48,464 nt of DNA, taken from NCBI GenBank assembly GCA_029557535.1, contig JAKQII010000116.1, positions 1 through 48,464 on the forward strand, in the 5' to 3' direction. Under the pieces are notes generated by a model that worked only from the letters and a program-made list of their open reading frames with translations, did not search any database and had not been told where the DNA came from. Both the position numbers and the translations under genes were made by a program. Within the stretch, counting starts at the first letter, position 1. Each line of letters opens with the position of its first letter. This document shows, one piece after another, positions 16,146 to 26,825 of the stretch. Origin of the DNA: Acidobacteriota bacterium. Lineage in GTDB: Bacteria; Acidobacteriota; Blastocatellia; Pyrinomonadales; Pyrinomonadaceae.

Positions 16146-17201
16146 ATGAGCGGCGGCGATTGCAACCCAACCCAACGACTTTCTTTTCTTGACCGGTATC
16201 TGACCGTCTGGATCTTCGCCGCGATGGCGATCGGCGTCGGATTCGGACACTTTTTTCCCGATGTCGAGTCGCACATCAACTCGTTGCAGGTCGGCACGAC
16301 GAACATCCCGATCGCCGTCGGGCTGATCCTGATGATGTATCCGCCGCTGGCGAAGGTTAAATACGAGGAACTCGGTGAGGTTTTCCGCAATTATCGCGTT
16401 CTCGGACTTTCGCTCTTCCAGAACTGGCTCATCGGTCCGCTGCTGATGTTCGTCCTCGCGATCGTCTTTCTGCGTGATCAGCCCGAATACATGGCCGGGC
16501 TGATCATGATCGGGCTCGCACGGTGTATCGCGATGGTCATTGTCTGGAACGAACTGGCGCACGGCGATACGGAGTATGCGGCCGGGCTCGTCGCCTTCAA
16601 TTCCATTTTTCAGGTCTTTTTCTACAGCGTTTACGCCTGGATCTTTCTGACTGTACTTCCGCCGTATTTCGGGTTGTCCGGCAGCATCGTCGACGTCGGG
16701 ATCGCGACCATAGCGAAAAGCGTCTTTATCTATCTTGGTGTTCCGTTCATCGCCGGCTTCGTGACGCGGTACGTTTTGATCCGGATGAAGGGCGAGGAGT
16801 GGTACCGGACGAGATTCATCCCGAAGATCTCGCCGTTCACGCTCGTCGCGCTGCTGTTTACGATCGTTGTCATGTTCAGTCTGAAGGGAAACCTGATCGT
16901 CTCGCTCCCCCTTGACGTCGTGCGCATCGCGATCCCGCTGCTGATCTATTTCGTCGCGATGTTCCTGATCAGCTTCGCGCTCGGGAAGTTTGTCGGAGCC
17001 GATTATTCAAAGGCCGCGACATTATCGTTCACGGCGGCAAGCAACAATTTCGAACTCGCGATCGCGGTCGCGGTGGCCGTCTTCGGGCTCAATTCGGGCG
17101 CCGCATTTGCCGCGGTTATCGGTCCGCTGGTCGAGGTGCCGGCGTTGATCGGACTCGTGAACGTCTCGCTTTGGATCCGGGACAGGTATTTTGCTGTATG
17201 A
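16146..17201 (+). CDS. acr3: ACR3-type arsenite efflux permease
   Basis: A 351-aa, roughly ten-helix BASS-superfamily transporter that exports As(III). It has the conserved TM4 cysteine region [21 protein letters not shown] and the TM9 region [20 protein letters not shown], with the start of the core at [16 protein letters not shown]. It follows the PLP gene by 61 nt and overlaps arsC (ATGA), so efflux and arsenate reduction are produced together. Confidence 0.95.
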   Translation: MSGGDCNPTQRLSFLDRYLTVWIFAAMAIGVGFGHFFPDVESHINSLQVGTTNIPIAVGLILMMYPPLAKVKYEELGEVFRNYRVLGLSLFQNWLIGPLLMFVLAIVFLRDQPEYMAGLIMIGLARCIAMVIVWNELAHGDTEYAAGLVAFNSIFQVFFYSVYAWIFLTVLPPYFGLSGSIVDVGIATIAKSVFIYLGVPFIAGFVTRYVLIRMKGEEWYRTRFIPKISPFTLVALLFTIVVMFSLKGNLIVSLPLDVVRIAIPLLIYFVAMFLISFALGKFVGADYSKAATLSFTAASNNFELAIAVAVAVFGLNSGAAFAAVIGPLVEVPALIGLVNVSLWIRDRYFAV

Positions 17202-17617
17202 AAAGCGTACTCATTCTTTGCACCGGAAATTCGGCCCGCAGCCAGATGGCCGAAGGATTGCTCCGTTCGATGGCGGGCAACGGGTTCGAGGTCGAGAGCG
17301 CCGGTACGAAACCTTCGATCGTACGGAAAGAAGCGATCGCCGCTCTGGCCGAGGTCGGGATCGACATCTCCGATCATCGGTCCAAGTCCGTCGACGAATT
17401 CGCCGGACGCGACTTTGATTTCGTCCTCACCGTCTGCGACAACGCGCGCGAGAACTGTCCTTATTTCCCGGCCACGACGCGCACGATCCATCATTCGTTC
17501 GCCGATCCGGCGGACGCATCCGGCGATTTCGACGCGCGGCTGGCGGAATTCAAGCGGGTGCGCGATGAGATCAGGGATTACTTCGAGTCGGAGTTTTTGA
17601 CGATCCTTTCGAATTGA
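17198..17617 (+). CDS. arsC: Thioredoxin-type arsenate reductase
   Basis: LMW-phosphatase-fold ArsC, 139 aa from ATG 17198 (an upstream GTG-type extension to 17171 lies inside acr3 and is rejected). The P-loop is [16 protein letters not shown] with Cys8 as nucleophile. The two relay cysteines are in [14 protein letters not shown], as in the thioredoxin-coupled enzymes. Its ATG overlaps the acr3 TGA. The product As(III) is the substrate of the upstream Acr3. Confidence 0.94.
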   Translation: MKSVLILCTGNSARSQMAEGLLRSMAGNGFEVESAGTKPSIVRKEAIAALAEVGIDISDHRSKSVDEFAGRDFDFVLTVCDNARENCPYFPATTRTIHHSFADPADASGDFDARLAEFKRVRDEIRDYFESEFLTILSN

Positions 17618-17672
17618 AAAGATCAAACATGATTGCCGGATGGCTCTGAAGCGAGTAAAAGCAGAATTTCAG

Positions 17673-17700
17673 ATTCGCGTGGATTTGCGAAAATTCGCGG
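17673..17700. repeat. 10-nt repeat, ATTCGCG family
   Basis: ATTCGCG (17673), ATTTGCG (17683) and ATTCGCG (17693) lie ten nt apart and are followed by GGGCAG. The same core and the same GGGCAG end recur at 26355-26420. Confidence 0.5.
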
Positions 17701-17804
17701 GCAGTTTGTTCCGCCTCCAACCGACCACATAAATACAACAGGAACATAGAATCGATTGGAAACGACATTGTCAGAAGGACCCGGGTCACTCAAAGCCGTC
17801 AAAC

Positions 17805-17830
17805 GAAAAAGGCCGCCTTTTCAGACGGCC
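17805..17830 (-). terminator. Rho-independent terminator of the Clp-like ATPase gene
   Basis: On the minus strand GGCCGTC and GGCGGCC (one G-U pair) form a 7-bp stem around the loop TGAAAA, followed directly by TTTTT. It lies about 40 nt past the stop of the ATPase gene. Confidence 0.8.
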
Positions 17831-17831
17831 G

Positions 17832-17866
17832 ATCCCAAATCCCAAATCACAATTCCGAATTCCCAA
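17832..17866. repeat. 7-nt repeat array, ATCCCAA family
   Basis: Five 7-mers in register: ATCCCAA, ATCCCAA, ATCACAA, TTCCGAA, TTCCCAA. It fills the space between the 3' end of the ATPase gene (17872) and its terminator. Confidence 0.65.
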
Positions 17867-17871
17867 ATGGT

Positions 17872-19077
17872 TTATTCCTGATCGTTCGACTTATTGCCTT
17901 TTCCGCTGGCGGCCGCGTGCGCCTGCGGAAGCGGAAGTCCGACGGCATCGGAGATCTTTTCCGGTTCGTCATTGATCACGACATCATCCACATCGCTGAC
18001 GATCATCTTTCCGGACTGCTTCGCAAACGTCAGCTTGTCGCCGTCCGCGTCATAATCGACGATCACAACGTCGCCGGTCTCGACCTGTTCGGTTGCTACC
18101 AGATTCGAAAGCGGATACACGAGAAAACGTTCGATCGCGCGTTTCAGATGCCGCGCACCGTATTTGAGATCGATGCCTTCCTTGAGCAGGAATTCGCGCG
18201 CGCCCTCGGTGCAGTCGAAGACGAACTTTGTCCCCGCGGATTCGGTGATGCGCGACTGAACGTCGCGAAGCTCGATGTCAAGGATCTTCCGCAGATGATG
18301 TTCCTTCAGACTGCGGAACACGACGACCTTGTCGATCCGGTTCATGAATTCCGGCGAGAATTTGCGTTTTGCGGCCTCAAGCGCCGTGCGATAAATTTTT
18401 GTGTCGATCTCCGTATCTTCCGATCCTTTGCCGGTCTTTCCCGGCGCGAACCCGATCCCGCCGGAGATCATGTCGCTCATTTCGCGCGCGCCGAGGTTCG
18501 ACGTCATGATCACGATCGCCTTCGAAAAATCGACGCGGCGGTTGTCGCCGAGCGTCAGCGTCGCCTTGTCGAGTATTCCGAGAAGCAGCTGCCAAAGCGA
18601 ATCCGACGCCTTTTCGATCTCGTCAAACAGCACGAACGTCAGTTTCGTGTCGTCGGTGTGCGCCTTGTCGAGATTCTCCTGCGTCAGCATCGGCGAAGTT
18701 TCGCGGTGTCCGAGGTATCCCGGAGGCGAGCCGATCAGTTTGGCGATCTCGTGCGAATGCTGGAACTCGGCGCAATCAATTTTGACGACCGCGTGCGGTT
18801 CGCCGAAAAGGACCTCGGCCGCGGCTTCGACGACCCGCGTTTTGCCGGAACCCGTTGGTCCGAGGAACAGCATCGTCCCGATCGGACGCGTCGGATTGTT
18901 CATCCCGGCAAGATAGATCTGGAACAGCCCGCTCATCCGGCGGACGGCGCGTTCCTGACCGACGATCCGGTCCGACAGCATATCCTCAAAATCCTTTGCC
19001 CGAGGCGATTTTTGATCGGGATCGAGCAAAATCAACTTTTCCGTGGTTCTGTTCTTTTTCACCGATTCCTGCTTCAT
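17872..19077 (-). CDS. Single-AAA Clp/HSP100-like ATPase, 401 aa
   Basis: ATG 19077 is chosen over 19104 because GAGGAG lies 8 nt upstream (19086-19091). The protein has one AAA module of the ClpA/B D2 class: Walker A GPTGSGKT at residues 73-80, pore loop GYLG at about 120-123, Walker B FVLFDEIEKA, sensor-1 region IVIMTSNLG, an arginine-finger-like FMNRIDKVVVF, and a sensor-2 GARHLKRAIE in the D2-small domain. There is no ClpN domain and no first AAA ring, and no ClpP-docking loop is obvious. The C-terminus is a long acidic, low-complexity tail. Likely an unfoldase or disaggregase; partner unknown. A terminator follows. Confidence 0.82.
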   Translation of the reverse strand: MKQESVKKNRTTEKLILLDPDQKSPRAKDFEDMLSDRIVGQERAVRRMSGLFQIYLAGMNNPTRPIGTMLFLGPTGSGKTRVVEAAAEVLFGEPHAVVKIDCAEFQHSHEIAKLIGSPPGYLGHRETSPMLTQENLDKAHTDDTKLTFVLFDEIEKASDSLWQLLLGILDKATLTLGDNRRVDFSKAIVIMTSNLGAREMSDMISGGIGFAPGKTGKGSEDTEIDTKIYRTALEAAKRKFSPEFMNRIDKVVVFRSLKEHHLRKILDIELRDVQSRITESAGTKFVFDCTEGAREFLLKEGIDLKYGARHLKRAIERFLVYPLSNLVATEQVETGDVVIVDYDADGDKLTFAKQSGKMIVSDVDDVVINDEPEKISDAVGLPLPQAHAAASGKGNKSNDQE

Positions 19078-19332
19078 TTTTCTTTCTCCTCGCTGCACGT
19101 TCATCCGTCGCGATCCTGCTGCGATATAGACGTATTGTCAACGTGCAAATTTGCCGTTTCAGTTCGGCAAATCGTTGCTGTCATTGATGATTTCAAAAGA
19201 TTTTACGTTGGCTGTAACCGATCGTCGGGATGTGATCCCGGCTGCGCTTTCAAGGTTTGAAGAGCCGGTGACCGAGCAAATCCGCGGCTCCGACTAATGT
19301 TTTACACAAAATTCAGAGGGGATTCAAATGTC

Positions 19333-19450
19333 ATTTTCGATTTGCGATTTGCAATTTGCGATTGGATTCACCGGCGACCGCGTCCGAACGAATCAATCCC
19401 AACCCGATCGCAAATCGAAAATCGAAAATCGCAAATCGCAAATCGCAGAT
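19333..19450. repeat. Paired inverted 7-nt repeat arms, ATTTGCG family
   Basis: Left arm 19333-19367: ATTTTCG, ATTTGCG, ATTTGCA, ATTTGCG, ATTGGAT. Right arm 19409-19450: CGCAAAT, CGAAAAT twice, CGCAAAT twice, CGCAGAT. The arms are reverse complements and flank a 41-nt centre. The right arm ends six nt from the ino1 stop. The rest of the gap 19078-19332 is the 5' side of the ATPase gene and shows nothing else I can name. Confidence 0.72.
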
Positions 19451-19456
19451 TCCGCA

Positions 19457-20773
<1,317 letters not shown>

Positions 20774-20975
20774 CTCTTACAAGAACTTTCCCAACCATAC
20801 GATAGAATTCCTGACTCATGAATAACGGTCACTATGCGAACAGAATGATCCCGGAACAGACCATCAGTGAATCCACTCTCAATATAATCGAAACGGTTCG
20901 GATCATACGAATGCTGATTGACACTGCGAGCTTGATTCCGCTAGATCTACGATTTGTGGAACTGTTCGAAACGGC

Positions 20976-22910
20976 TCATAACCCAATGCGTTGCACCAAT
21001 CGCTGAAACCGTGGCTCTGATTTAATGCGGTCCGCCACCGGGGAGTGTTTCAAGTTAATGATCCATCGGTCACGCTCTTCAAAAGATTTTTCGAACCAAT
21101 CCAGAGCTTTCATCTTATTTCCGGTCTCCAGGTAAATTACAGCCCGCCAGATCGCCGGGACCGACTTGGGTATTCTCGGCTTGTCGATTTGCTCGACCCG
21201 CCTCTGCCACATCGCATCGGTCCCAAATTCGGCGATGATTTGACGCAGTTCCTCGGCTTCGGCCTCTTCGCCGAACAACTTCATCGTATTCAAGTAGGCG
21301 TTTGCGGACTCCAATTTCATCCCTTTTTGACCGAACGAAAACCACAGAAAGACATAGCCGTAAGCGAATCCGGAATCCATCGCAATCACCCGCTGCGATT
21401 GCTCGATAGAATTGTCAAATTGCCTTGTAATGAAAAAATAGGCAGCCATGTCGGTCTGGATTATCAATGACGTCGGATCAAGTTTCACCGCCTTCTCGAA
21501 CTCCGCCTTTGCCTCGTCGAAGCGTCCCATCGCGGTAAGGAACTCGCCATACCATTGGTGCGCCGTGGCGTAGTTCGGGTTCATTTCAATCGCGGTCTTA
21601 AATTCCCGTTCGGCGCCAACCCAATCCCAATCATGAAAGGCGAGTGCATACGCCAATGAGGTATGCGCTTCGGTCAACCGACCATCGATCGCAAGGGCTT
21701 TCATTGCAGCATCTTTTGCCTTGGCGATCTCTTCTCGCGGACCGATCGCCGAGTATTCAGCCAGGAGTTGATGAGAATCGGCGAGTCCTGCGTACGCAAG
21801 CGCAAAGTTCTCATCGAGTTCGAGCGCTTGCTCGTAGAAGCCGATGCTTTTCTTCAAATTCTCCGCGGTACGTTTGTTCCAAAAATATCTTCCCATCAAA
21901 TAGAACTGGTAGGCATCCGCGTTTTCGGTTGGGTGTCTGGAAACCAAATCGCGTTCGTAACGACTCAATTGAGGGGATAGAGATTTGACGGTTTTTTCGG
22001 CGATTGAGTTTTGGACCGCAAAAATATTCGTAAATTCCGTGTCGAATTGCTCCGCCCACAGTGAAGTGCCGTCGTCGGTGCTTATCAGCTGAACATTGAC
22101 GCGGATTCTATCGGCGCTTTGTTGAATATGGCCTTGTAGTACCGCATCGACCTGCAATTCCCGACCGATCCTGACGACGTCCGGTTTCAGATCAGCGTAT
22201 TTTGAAACGGCACTCGACGGGCGAACCGCGATCTCTCTGAGATTTGACAGGCGTGTGATCAGAGTGTCCGCCATCCCGAACTCAAGCATCGCGTTACGTT
22301 CACTCGCTCCGATCTGATAAAACGGCAAAACCGCAATTGACTTTATTTCCTTCGCCGGTTTGTTTTGCCATGTCCAGAAGACCAGGGCGCCGGCCAAAGC
22401 TCCCAAAACCAACAACATGATCCGCTCCGCTTTGAGTCGTTCGAACAGCGAGGCGCGTTGGATCGGATTATCGGCGGAAACAGTCGAAGCGACGTTATCT
22501 CGGACCGACGCAGTTGGGGTTTTGTCGTCCTCGGACGCGGCGTCAATCAAGAGGGACGAGGAAAGAATTTCGTCCTCAACCGAGCTGAAAACCGGGACAA
22601 CAAACCGATATCCGCTTTTGGGGACAGTTACGATGAACTTGTTTTCCGCCGTTTCACCCAAAACCTTTCGCAGATTTGAGATAATTCGGGTCAACGTCCC
22701 TTCTTCGACGAACGAATCGGCCCACAACTGATTCAGGAAATCTGCCTTCTTAATCAGATGACCGTCGCTTTCAACCAGGATAAGTAGTGCATCGAAGACC
22801 TTCGGCTGCAATGAAATCGGTTCGCCCTCACACAGCAACAAGCGTTCTTCTGGGATCAGCCGGAAGTTCCCGAACTCATAAAAACGTACTGCTAACTTAT
22901 GTGATATCAC
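20976..22910 (-). CDS. CadC-like regulator: winged helix, TM helix, TPR repeats
   Basis: Residues 10-105 are an OmpR/CadC-type DNA-binding winged helix (YEFGNFRLIPEERLLLCEG, GTLTRIISNLRKVLGE, IVTVPKSGYRFVVPV). One membrane helix lies at about 170-192 (IMLLVLGALAGALVFWTW). An outer region resembles the TolB-like N-terminal fold (IAVLPFYQIGASE), and TPR repeats fill about 345-600. The start is GTG. This architecture is abundant in Blastocatellia-type acidobacteria and is thought to let an outer-surface sensor act on the promoter without a histidine kinase. It is divergent from the giant SBBP gene, its most likely target, across a 152-nt gap. Confidence 0.85.
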   Translation of the reverse strand: MISHKLAVRFYEFGNFRLIPEERLLLCEGEPISLQPKVFDALLILVESDGHLIKKADFLNQLWADSFVEEGTLTRIISNLRKVLGETAENKFIVTVPKSGYRFVVPVFSSVEDEILSSSLLIDAASEDDKTPTASVRDNVASTVSADNPIQRASLFERLKAERIMLLVLGALAGALVFWTWQNKPAKEIKSIAVLPFYQIGASERNAMLEFGMADTLITRLSNLREIAVRPSSAVSKYADLKPDVVRIGRELQVDAVLQGHIQQSADRIRVNVQLISTDDGTSLWAEQFDTEFTNIFAVQNSIAEKTVKSLSPQLSRYERDLVSRHPTENADAYQFYLMGRYFWNKRTAENLKKSIGFYEQALELDENFALAYAGLADSHQLLAEYSAIGPREEIAKAKDAAMKALAIDGRLTEAHTSLAYALAFHDWDWVGAEREFKTAIEMNPNYATAHQWYGEFLTAMGRFDEAKAEFEKAVKLDPTSLIIQTDMAAYFFITRQFDNSIEQSQRVIAMDSGFAYGYVFLWFSFGQKGMKLESANAYLNTMKLFGEEAEAEELRQIIAEFGTDAMWQRRVEQIDKPRIPKSVPAIWRAVIYLETGNKMKALDWFEKSFEERDRWIINLKHSPVADRIKSEPRFQRLVQRIGL

Positions 22911-23047
22911 CGCTTTAACACCATACCCGAAAAAAATCCGAAAAATCTCAGAAGTTCATCAGGACTTTTCCGTCGTTGTCAGTTGATGATGCCTGCGTTG
23001 GGCCGACAGTTGTTGCCAAAGTGTCGAAAATTATAACACAGGAAAAC

Positions 23048-23053
23048 AGGAGG
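23048..23053 (+). promoter_or_regulatory. Shine-Dalgarno AGGAGG fixing the SBBP start
   Basis: A perfect AGGAGG nine nt before ATG 23063 shows that the start lies 29 codons inside the longest open frame (22976). Confidence 0.85.
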
Positions 23054-23062
23054 AAATTCACG

Positions 23063-26000
23063 ATGTCGACATTCACCAATTGTGTCAGCCGGGTCGTTAC
23101 GCCGATGCTTTTCGTATCGATACTTTCGGGTTCACCCTATAGCGAACGGAAGGTCGATGCTGCGAAGAACTCAAAGACGAACACATCTATCGTCGACAAA
23201 AAAATAACCGTGGGCGGAAATATCTTCTTCGAAGAAAACTGCGGGCAGTTTGACAAGCGGGTCAAGTACAAGGCCCAAGGGACCTCCGACTACACGCTGT
23301 TTCTGACAGACACCGGAGCGGTTTTCGTTCTCTTGGGTGCAGAAAACAACAAGATTCAGGTAGAAGGGAATCGGCCGTTTGCCGACGACCGCCAGGGATA
23401 CCGCACGGCGACGGCCGTTTTTATGCGGGTGGTTGGCGCCAACCCGTCATCCGATCTTCTTGGCCTCGATGTATTGCCGCACAAATCCAATCATTTCTCA
23501 GGCAGCAACCCGGACAACTGGTACGTGGGAGTTTCGAACTATGGGCGGGTTCAGACGCGAGGAATCTATCCGGGAATCGACGTACTCTGGAGCGGAGCGA
23601 TGGACGGAAGCGCGGTTTATGACTTCGTATTGAATTCGGGCGCGGAAACCGATCTGATCGAGCTTGAGATAGACGGAGCAGACGACGTTTCAGTGAACGG
23701 CTACGGCGATTTGGAAATCAAGACCAACTCCGGCGTTATCAGACAAAAGGCTCCGGGCCTGATCTATCGGACGGATAACATCGCATTTCGGGAACGAGGC
23801 CAGTTCGTCGTCCGGCGATCGGAAAACCGGCCTGAAATCGCAGCAAGATCGTTTCGTATCGGAATTGAACCATCGCCGTTCGACATCGGCCTAATCGAAA
23901 CCGTTGACGTCTTGCGGGATTTCGCGGCCCGCGAGACCGTGCGTACGCCGCACAGTCTCAGCAATCTTGCCTACTCGACTTTTATCGGCGGCAACAGCGG
24001 GGAGACCTTTCCGTATCTCGGAATCGCGGTCGACGGCGCCGGTGACGCGTATATCACCGGACAGACTTCGTCGATCAATTTTCCGTCGACGCCAGGAACG
24101 TTCGATCCGACGGCCGTTGGCGGCGGAATCGCAAGCGTTACTAAGGTCAGTGCCGATGGCTCATTTCTCGTTTATTCTACTTTTCTGCACGGAAGCACGA
24201 TTGCGTTGGGAACGGACATTGCCGTTGATTCATCCGGAAATGCTTATATTACGGGAGGCACATTCGGTCAGGCGTTTCCGGGCGCATCACATTTTCCGAC
24301 GACTCCCGGAGCGTACGATACCACTCATAATGGTTCACTGGACGTTTTCATAACTAAGCTGGACCCGAGGGGTTCAGCACTTGTTTATTCGACGTTTATC
24401 GGCGGAGGTTTGTTTGATTGGTCGTATGCGCTCACAATTGACTCAACCGGCAATGCCTATGTAACCGGTTTTACAGAGCCCTCCACCACCCCTTACCCAA
24501 CGACACCCGGTGCATTTGACGGTACTCACAATGGCAGTTCGGATGTTTTTGTCAGCAAGCTCAATGCCGCCGGTTCGGCGCTGGTATATTCGACGTTCTT
24601 AGGAGGTAGTCAGGGAGAGCAAGGGAATGATATCGCCGTCGATTCGGCCGGAAATGCCTACATTACAGGATTTACAAACAGCAATGTGCCGACGTTGGAA
24701 TTTCCGACGACCCCCGGCGCATTCGATACGACACACAACGGCAACAACGACGCTTTTCTTACGAAGATCAATCCGGGCGGAAGTTCGCTTCTCTATTCGA
24801 GTTTTCTGGGTTCCGGCGATGACGACAGAGGCCATGGGATCGCGGTCGACTCCTTGGGCAGCGCCTACGTTGTCGGCGAGACCCGGCTTGACGCGAATCC
24901 GTTCCCAACCACTTCGGGAGCCTTCGATGAAACGCATAATGGTGGTCAGGATGTCTTCTTAACAAAGTTCAACCCGACGGGAACGGCACTTTCTTACTCA
25001 ACGCTAATCGGTGGGGACGGTGACGATATCGGTAGCGATGTCGTCGTTGATCCAGCCGGAAGTGCATTCCTAACCGGTTACGGCAGTGAAGGATTTAATA
25101 CCCTCTTTCCAACAACTTCCGGCGCATACGACCAGACCTTCAACGGTTGGTTCGACGCCTTTGTTGTGGAGTTCAACGAAGCGGGCTCGGCACTCGATTA
25201 CTCGACCTACATTGGCGGCAGCGCACGAGATCGGGCGAATCGACTGGCAATCGACGCGTCCGGCAATGTATTCATCACTGGCGATACGGAGGACGGAACG
25301 ACCGATTTTCCGACAACGGTTGGAGCATTCGATACGACGATCAACAGCTCGGGCGTGGGGAATGGCGACTTCTTTATCAGTAAGTTGGGATCGCCAACCG
25401 TTTCCGCATCCGCGCCGATCTATGACTTCGACGGCGACGGGAGTTCCGACCTTGCGATCTTCAGGCCATCTAACCGGCAATGGTGGTTGTACAGATCGAC
25501 CGACGGGGTTATCGCGTACACATTCGGCAATTCCTCAGACGTTATCGCGCCGGCAGACTACACCGGCGACGGGAAGACCGACGTCGCGGTGTTCAGGCCC
25601 TCGAACGGCGAATGGTTTGTCCTGAGGAGCGACGATTCCACTTACTATTCATTTCCGTTCGGCACCTCATCCGATGTTCCGGTGCCTGCCGATTACGACG
25701 GAGACGGTAGCGCCGACGCGGCGGTTTTCAGGCCGTCGAGCGGAACCTGGTATGTTCGTAATTCCGGCGGCGGAACGACGATCCGGAATTTCGGGAACAG
25801 TACCGACAGGCCGGTGCCGTCCGATTACGATGGCGACGGCACAGCGGACATCGCGATATTCCGACCTTCGAACGGCCAATGGTGGATCGACCGGTCGAAC
25901 CTCGGATTGGTCGTTTACACGTTTGGAATCGGTACGGACAGGACGGTACCGGGCGATTTTACCGGAGACGGAAAAACAGATGTCGCGGTTTGGCGGCCTT

Positions 26001-26236
26001 CATCCGGAGAATGGTTCATCCAACGTTCGGAAGACTTCACTTATTACTCGCTTCCTTTCGGCATCTCAACCGATTTGCCGGTCGCCGGTGATTTTGACGG
26101 AGACGGCAAAATCGACCCGGCGGTCTTCCGACAATCCATTGGCACATGGTACGTTCAGCGCACGACCTCGGGGCTGCTCATTCAGTCTTTCGGCAGTCCC
26201 GGAGATATTCCAGTTCCAGGCGCCGGCGTCCGGTAG
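23063..26236 (+). CDS. Giant secreted SBBP / FG-GAP repeat protein, 1057 aa
   Basis: The N-terminus is a weak signal peptide (VTPMLFVSILSGSPYS). Residues 45-290 match the DUF7948-type domain that precedes SBBP repeats (FFEENCGQFDKRVKYKAQG, NNWYVGVSNYG-like strands). From about 305 to 785 come SBBP propeller repeats, each with YSTFIGG, a D-G-AYITG core and FPTTPGAFD. The last 270 residues are six FG-GAP/VCBS-like blocks with DGDG or TGDG calcium loops and AVFRPSNG. The six blocks form two copies of a three-block unit ending QWW, EWF, TWY. Likely cell-surface or released; role unknown. No sorting tail is visible at the C-terminus. Confidence 0.85.
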   Translation: MSTFTNCVSRVVTPMLFVSILSGSPYSERKVDAAKNSKTNTSIVDKKITVGGNIFFEENCGQFDKRVKYKAQGTSDYTLFLTDTGAVFVLLGAENNKIQVEGNRPFADDRQGYRTATAVFMRVVGANPSSDLLGLDVLPHKSNHFSGSNPDNWYVGVSNYGRVQTRGIYPGIDVLWSGAMDGSAVYDFVLNSGAETDLIELEIDGADDVSVNGYGDLEIKTNSGVIRQKAPGLIYRTDNIAFRERGQFVVRRSENRPEIAARSFRIGIEPSPFDIGLIETVDVLRDFAARETVRTPHSLSNLAYSTFIGGNSGETFPYLGIAVDGAGDAYITGQTSSINFPSTPGTFDPTAVGGGIASVTKVSADGSFLVYSTFLHGSTIALGTDIAVDSSGNAYITGGTFGQAFPGASHFPTTPGAYDTTHNGSLDVFITKLDPRGSALVYSTFIGGGLFDWSYALTIDSTGNAYVTGFTEPSTTPYPTTPGAFDGTHNGSSDVFVSKLNAAGSALVYSTFLGGSQGEQGNDIAVDSAGNAYITGFTNSNVPTLEFPTTPGAFDTTHNGNNDAFLTKINPGGSSLLYSSFLGSGDDDRGHGIAVDSLGSAYVVGETRLDANPFPTTSGAFDETHNGGQDVFLTKFNPTGTALSYSTLIGGDGDDIGSDVVVDPAGSAFLTGYGSEGFNTLFPTTSGAYDQTFNGWFDAFVVEFNEAGSALDYSTYIGGSARDRANRLAIDASGNVFITGDTEDGTTDFPTTVGAFDTTINSSGVGNGDFFISKLGSPTVSASAPIYDFDGDGSSDLAIFRPSNRQWWLYRSTDGVIAYTFGNSSDVIAPADYTGDGKTDVAVFRPSNGEWFVLRSDDSTYYSFPFGTSSDVPVPADYDGDGSADAAVFRPSSGTWYVRNSGGGTTIRNFGNSTDRPVPSDYDGDGTADIAIFRPSNGQWWIDRSNLGLVVYTFGIGTDRTVPGDFTGDGKTDVAVWRPSSGEWFIQRSEDFTYYSLPFGISTDLPVAGDFDGDGKIDPAVFRQSIGTWYVQRTTSGLLIQSFGSPGDIPVPGAGVR

Positions 26237-26354
26237 AGGCACTGGATTCGGTGCTTGGGGACGGCCCTTCGGTAGGGTTCTGAAAATTACAGCGAATCGC
26301 CTTATTATTCCTGAAAACGGAATCAACCCGGATTACGCATTGGAAGAAAATTTC

Positions 26355-26420
26355 TGCCCGCGAATCTGCGCGAATACGCGTAAATTCGGGTTGATTCGCG
26401 AGAATTCGTGGGCAGAAATC
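26355..26420. repeat. 10-nt repeat array with inverted ends
   Basis: CGCGAAT at 26359 and 26369, CGTAAAT at 26379, then ATTCG at 26384, 26394 and 26404, all ten nt apart. The block begins CTGCCCGCGAAT and ends ATTCGTGGGCAG, so the ends are inverted copies. It lies between the SBBP stop and the pseudogene. Confidence 0.55.
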
Positions 26421-26447
26421 TCTAACGCTTAATCCGGGATCAACTGT

Positions 26448-26745
26448 AGTCATCGTCGAAAAGGTCGAAAATCCGACGATCAAATACGTCGCACGTCTCA
26501 ACGCGGACGGTTCGTTCGATCGGGGTTTCGGCGGCAACGGCAATAAATCGGCGTAAGAGATCGAGCGGTTGCCTGACGGCAAAATACTTGTCCTGACGAC
26601 CGGGCTCAAACGGCTCGACGGCGAAGGAGCGATTGCCCCGACCTTTAGCCCAACAACGTCCGTCGACCGATTCTTCACTCTTGCGAACGGCAAGTTCATC
26701 CTCATCACCGTCGGAGTCCCCAGGCAACCGTTGCCGGGGATTCCG
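26448..26745 (+). pseudogene. Remnant of a delta-60-repeat (DUF5122) protein gene
   Basis: In one frame the DNA reads VIVEKVENPTIKYVARLNAD, GSFDRGFGGNG, then a TAA (26554-26556), then, still in frame, EIERLPDGKILVLTTGL and ANGKFILITVG. These are the typical blocks of delta-60 beta-propeller repeats (ARLNADGSxDxxFGxxG and QPDGKIL). There is no start codon, no upstream or downstream continuation and one internal stop, so this is a decayed fragment. The rest of the 640-nt gap after the SBBP gene holds the 10-nt array before it and the inverted repeat after it. Confidence 0.7.
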
Positions 26746-26825
26746 AGTCCCCGCGCCGACCTTTTCCATCCGCGCAACATTTGTAAGAATATCGTAAGAC
26801 CGCGACCCGAACCTCGGTCAATTTT

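Noticed and set aside
17171-17197. Upstream start for arsC
   Set aside because: The nine extra residues lie inside acr3; the ATGA overlap at 17198 and the [12 protein letters not shown] start are typical.
20818-21006. 62-aa plus-strand ORF between ino1 and the TPR regulator
   Set aside because: No Shine-Dalgarno, overlaps the regulator's 3' end and has no protein-like composition.
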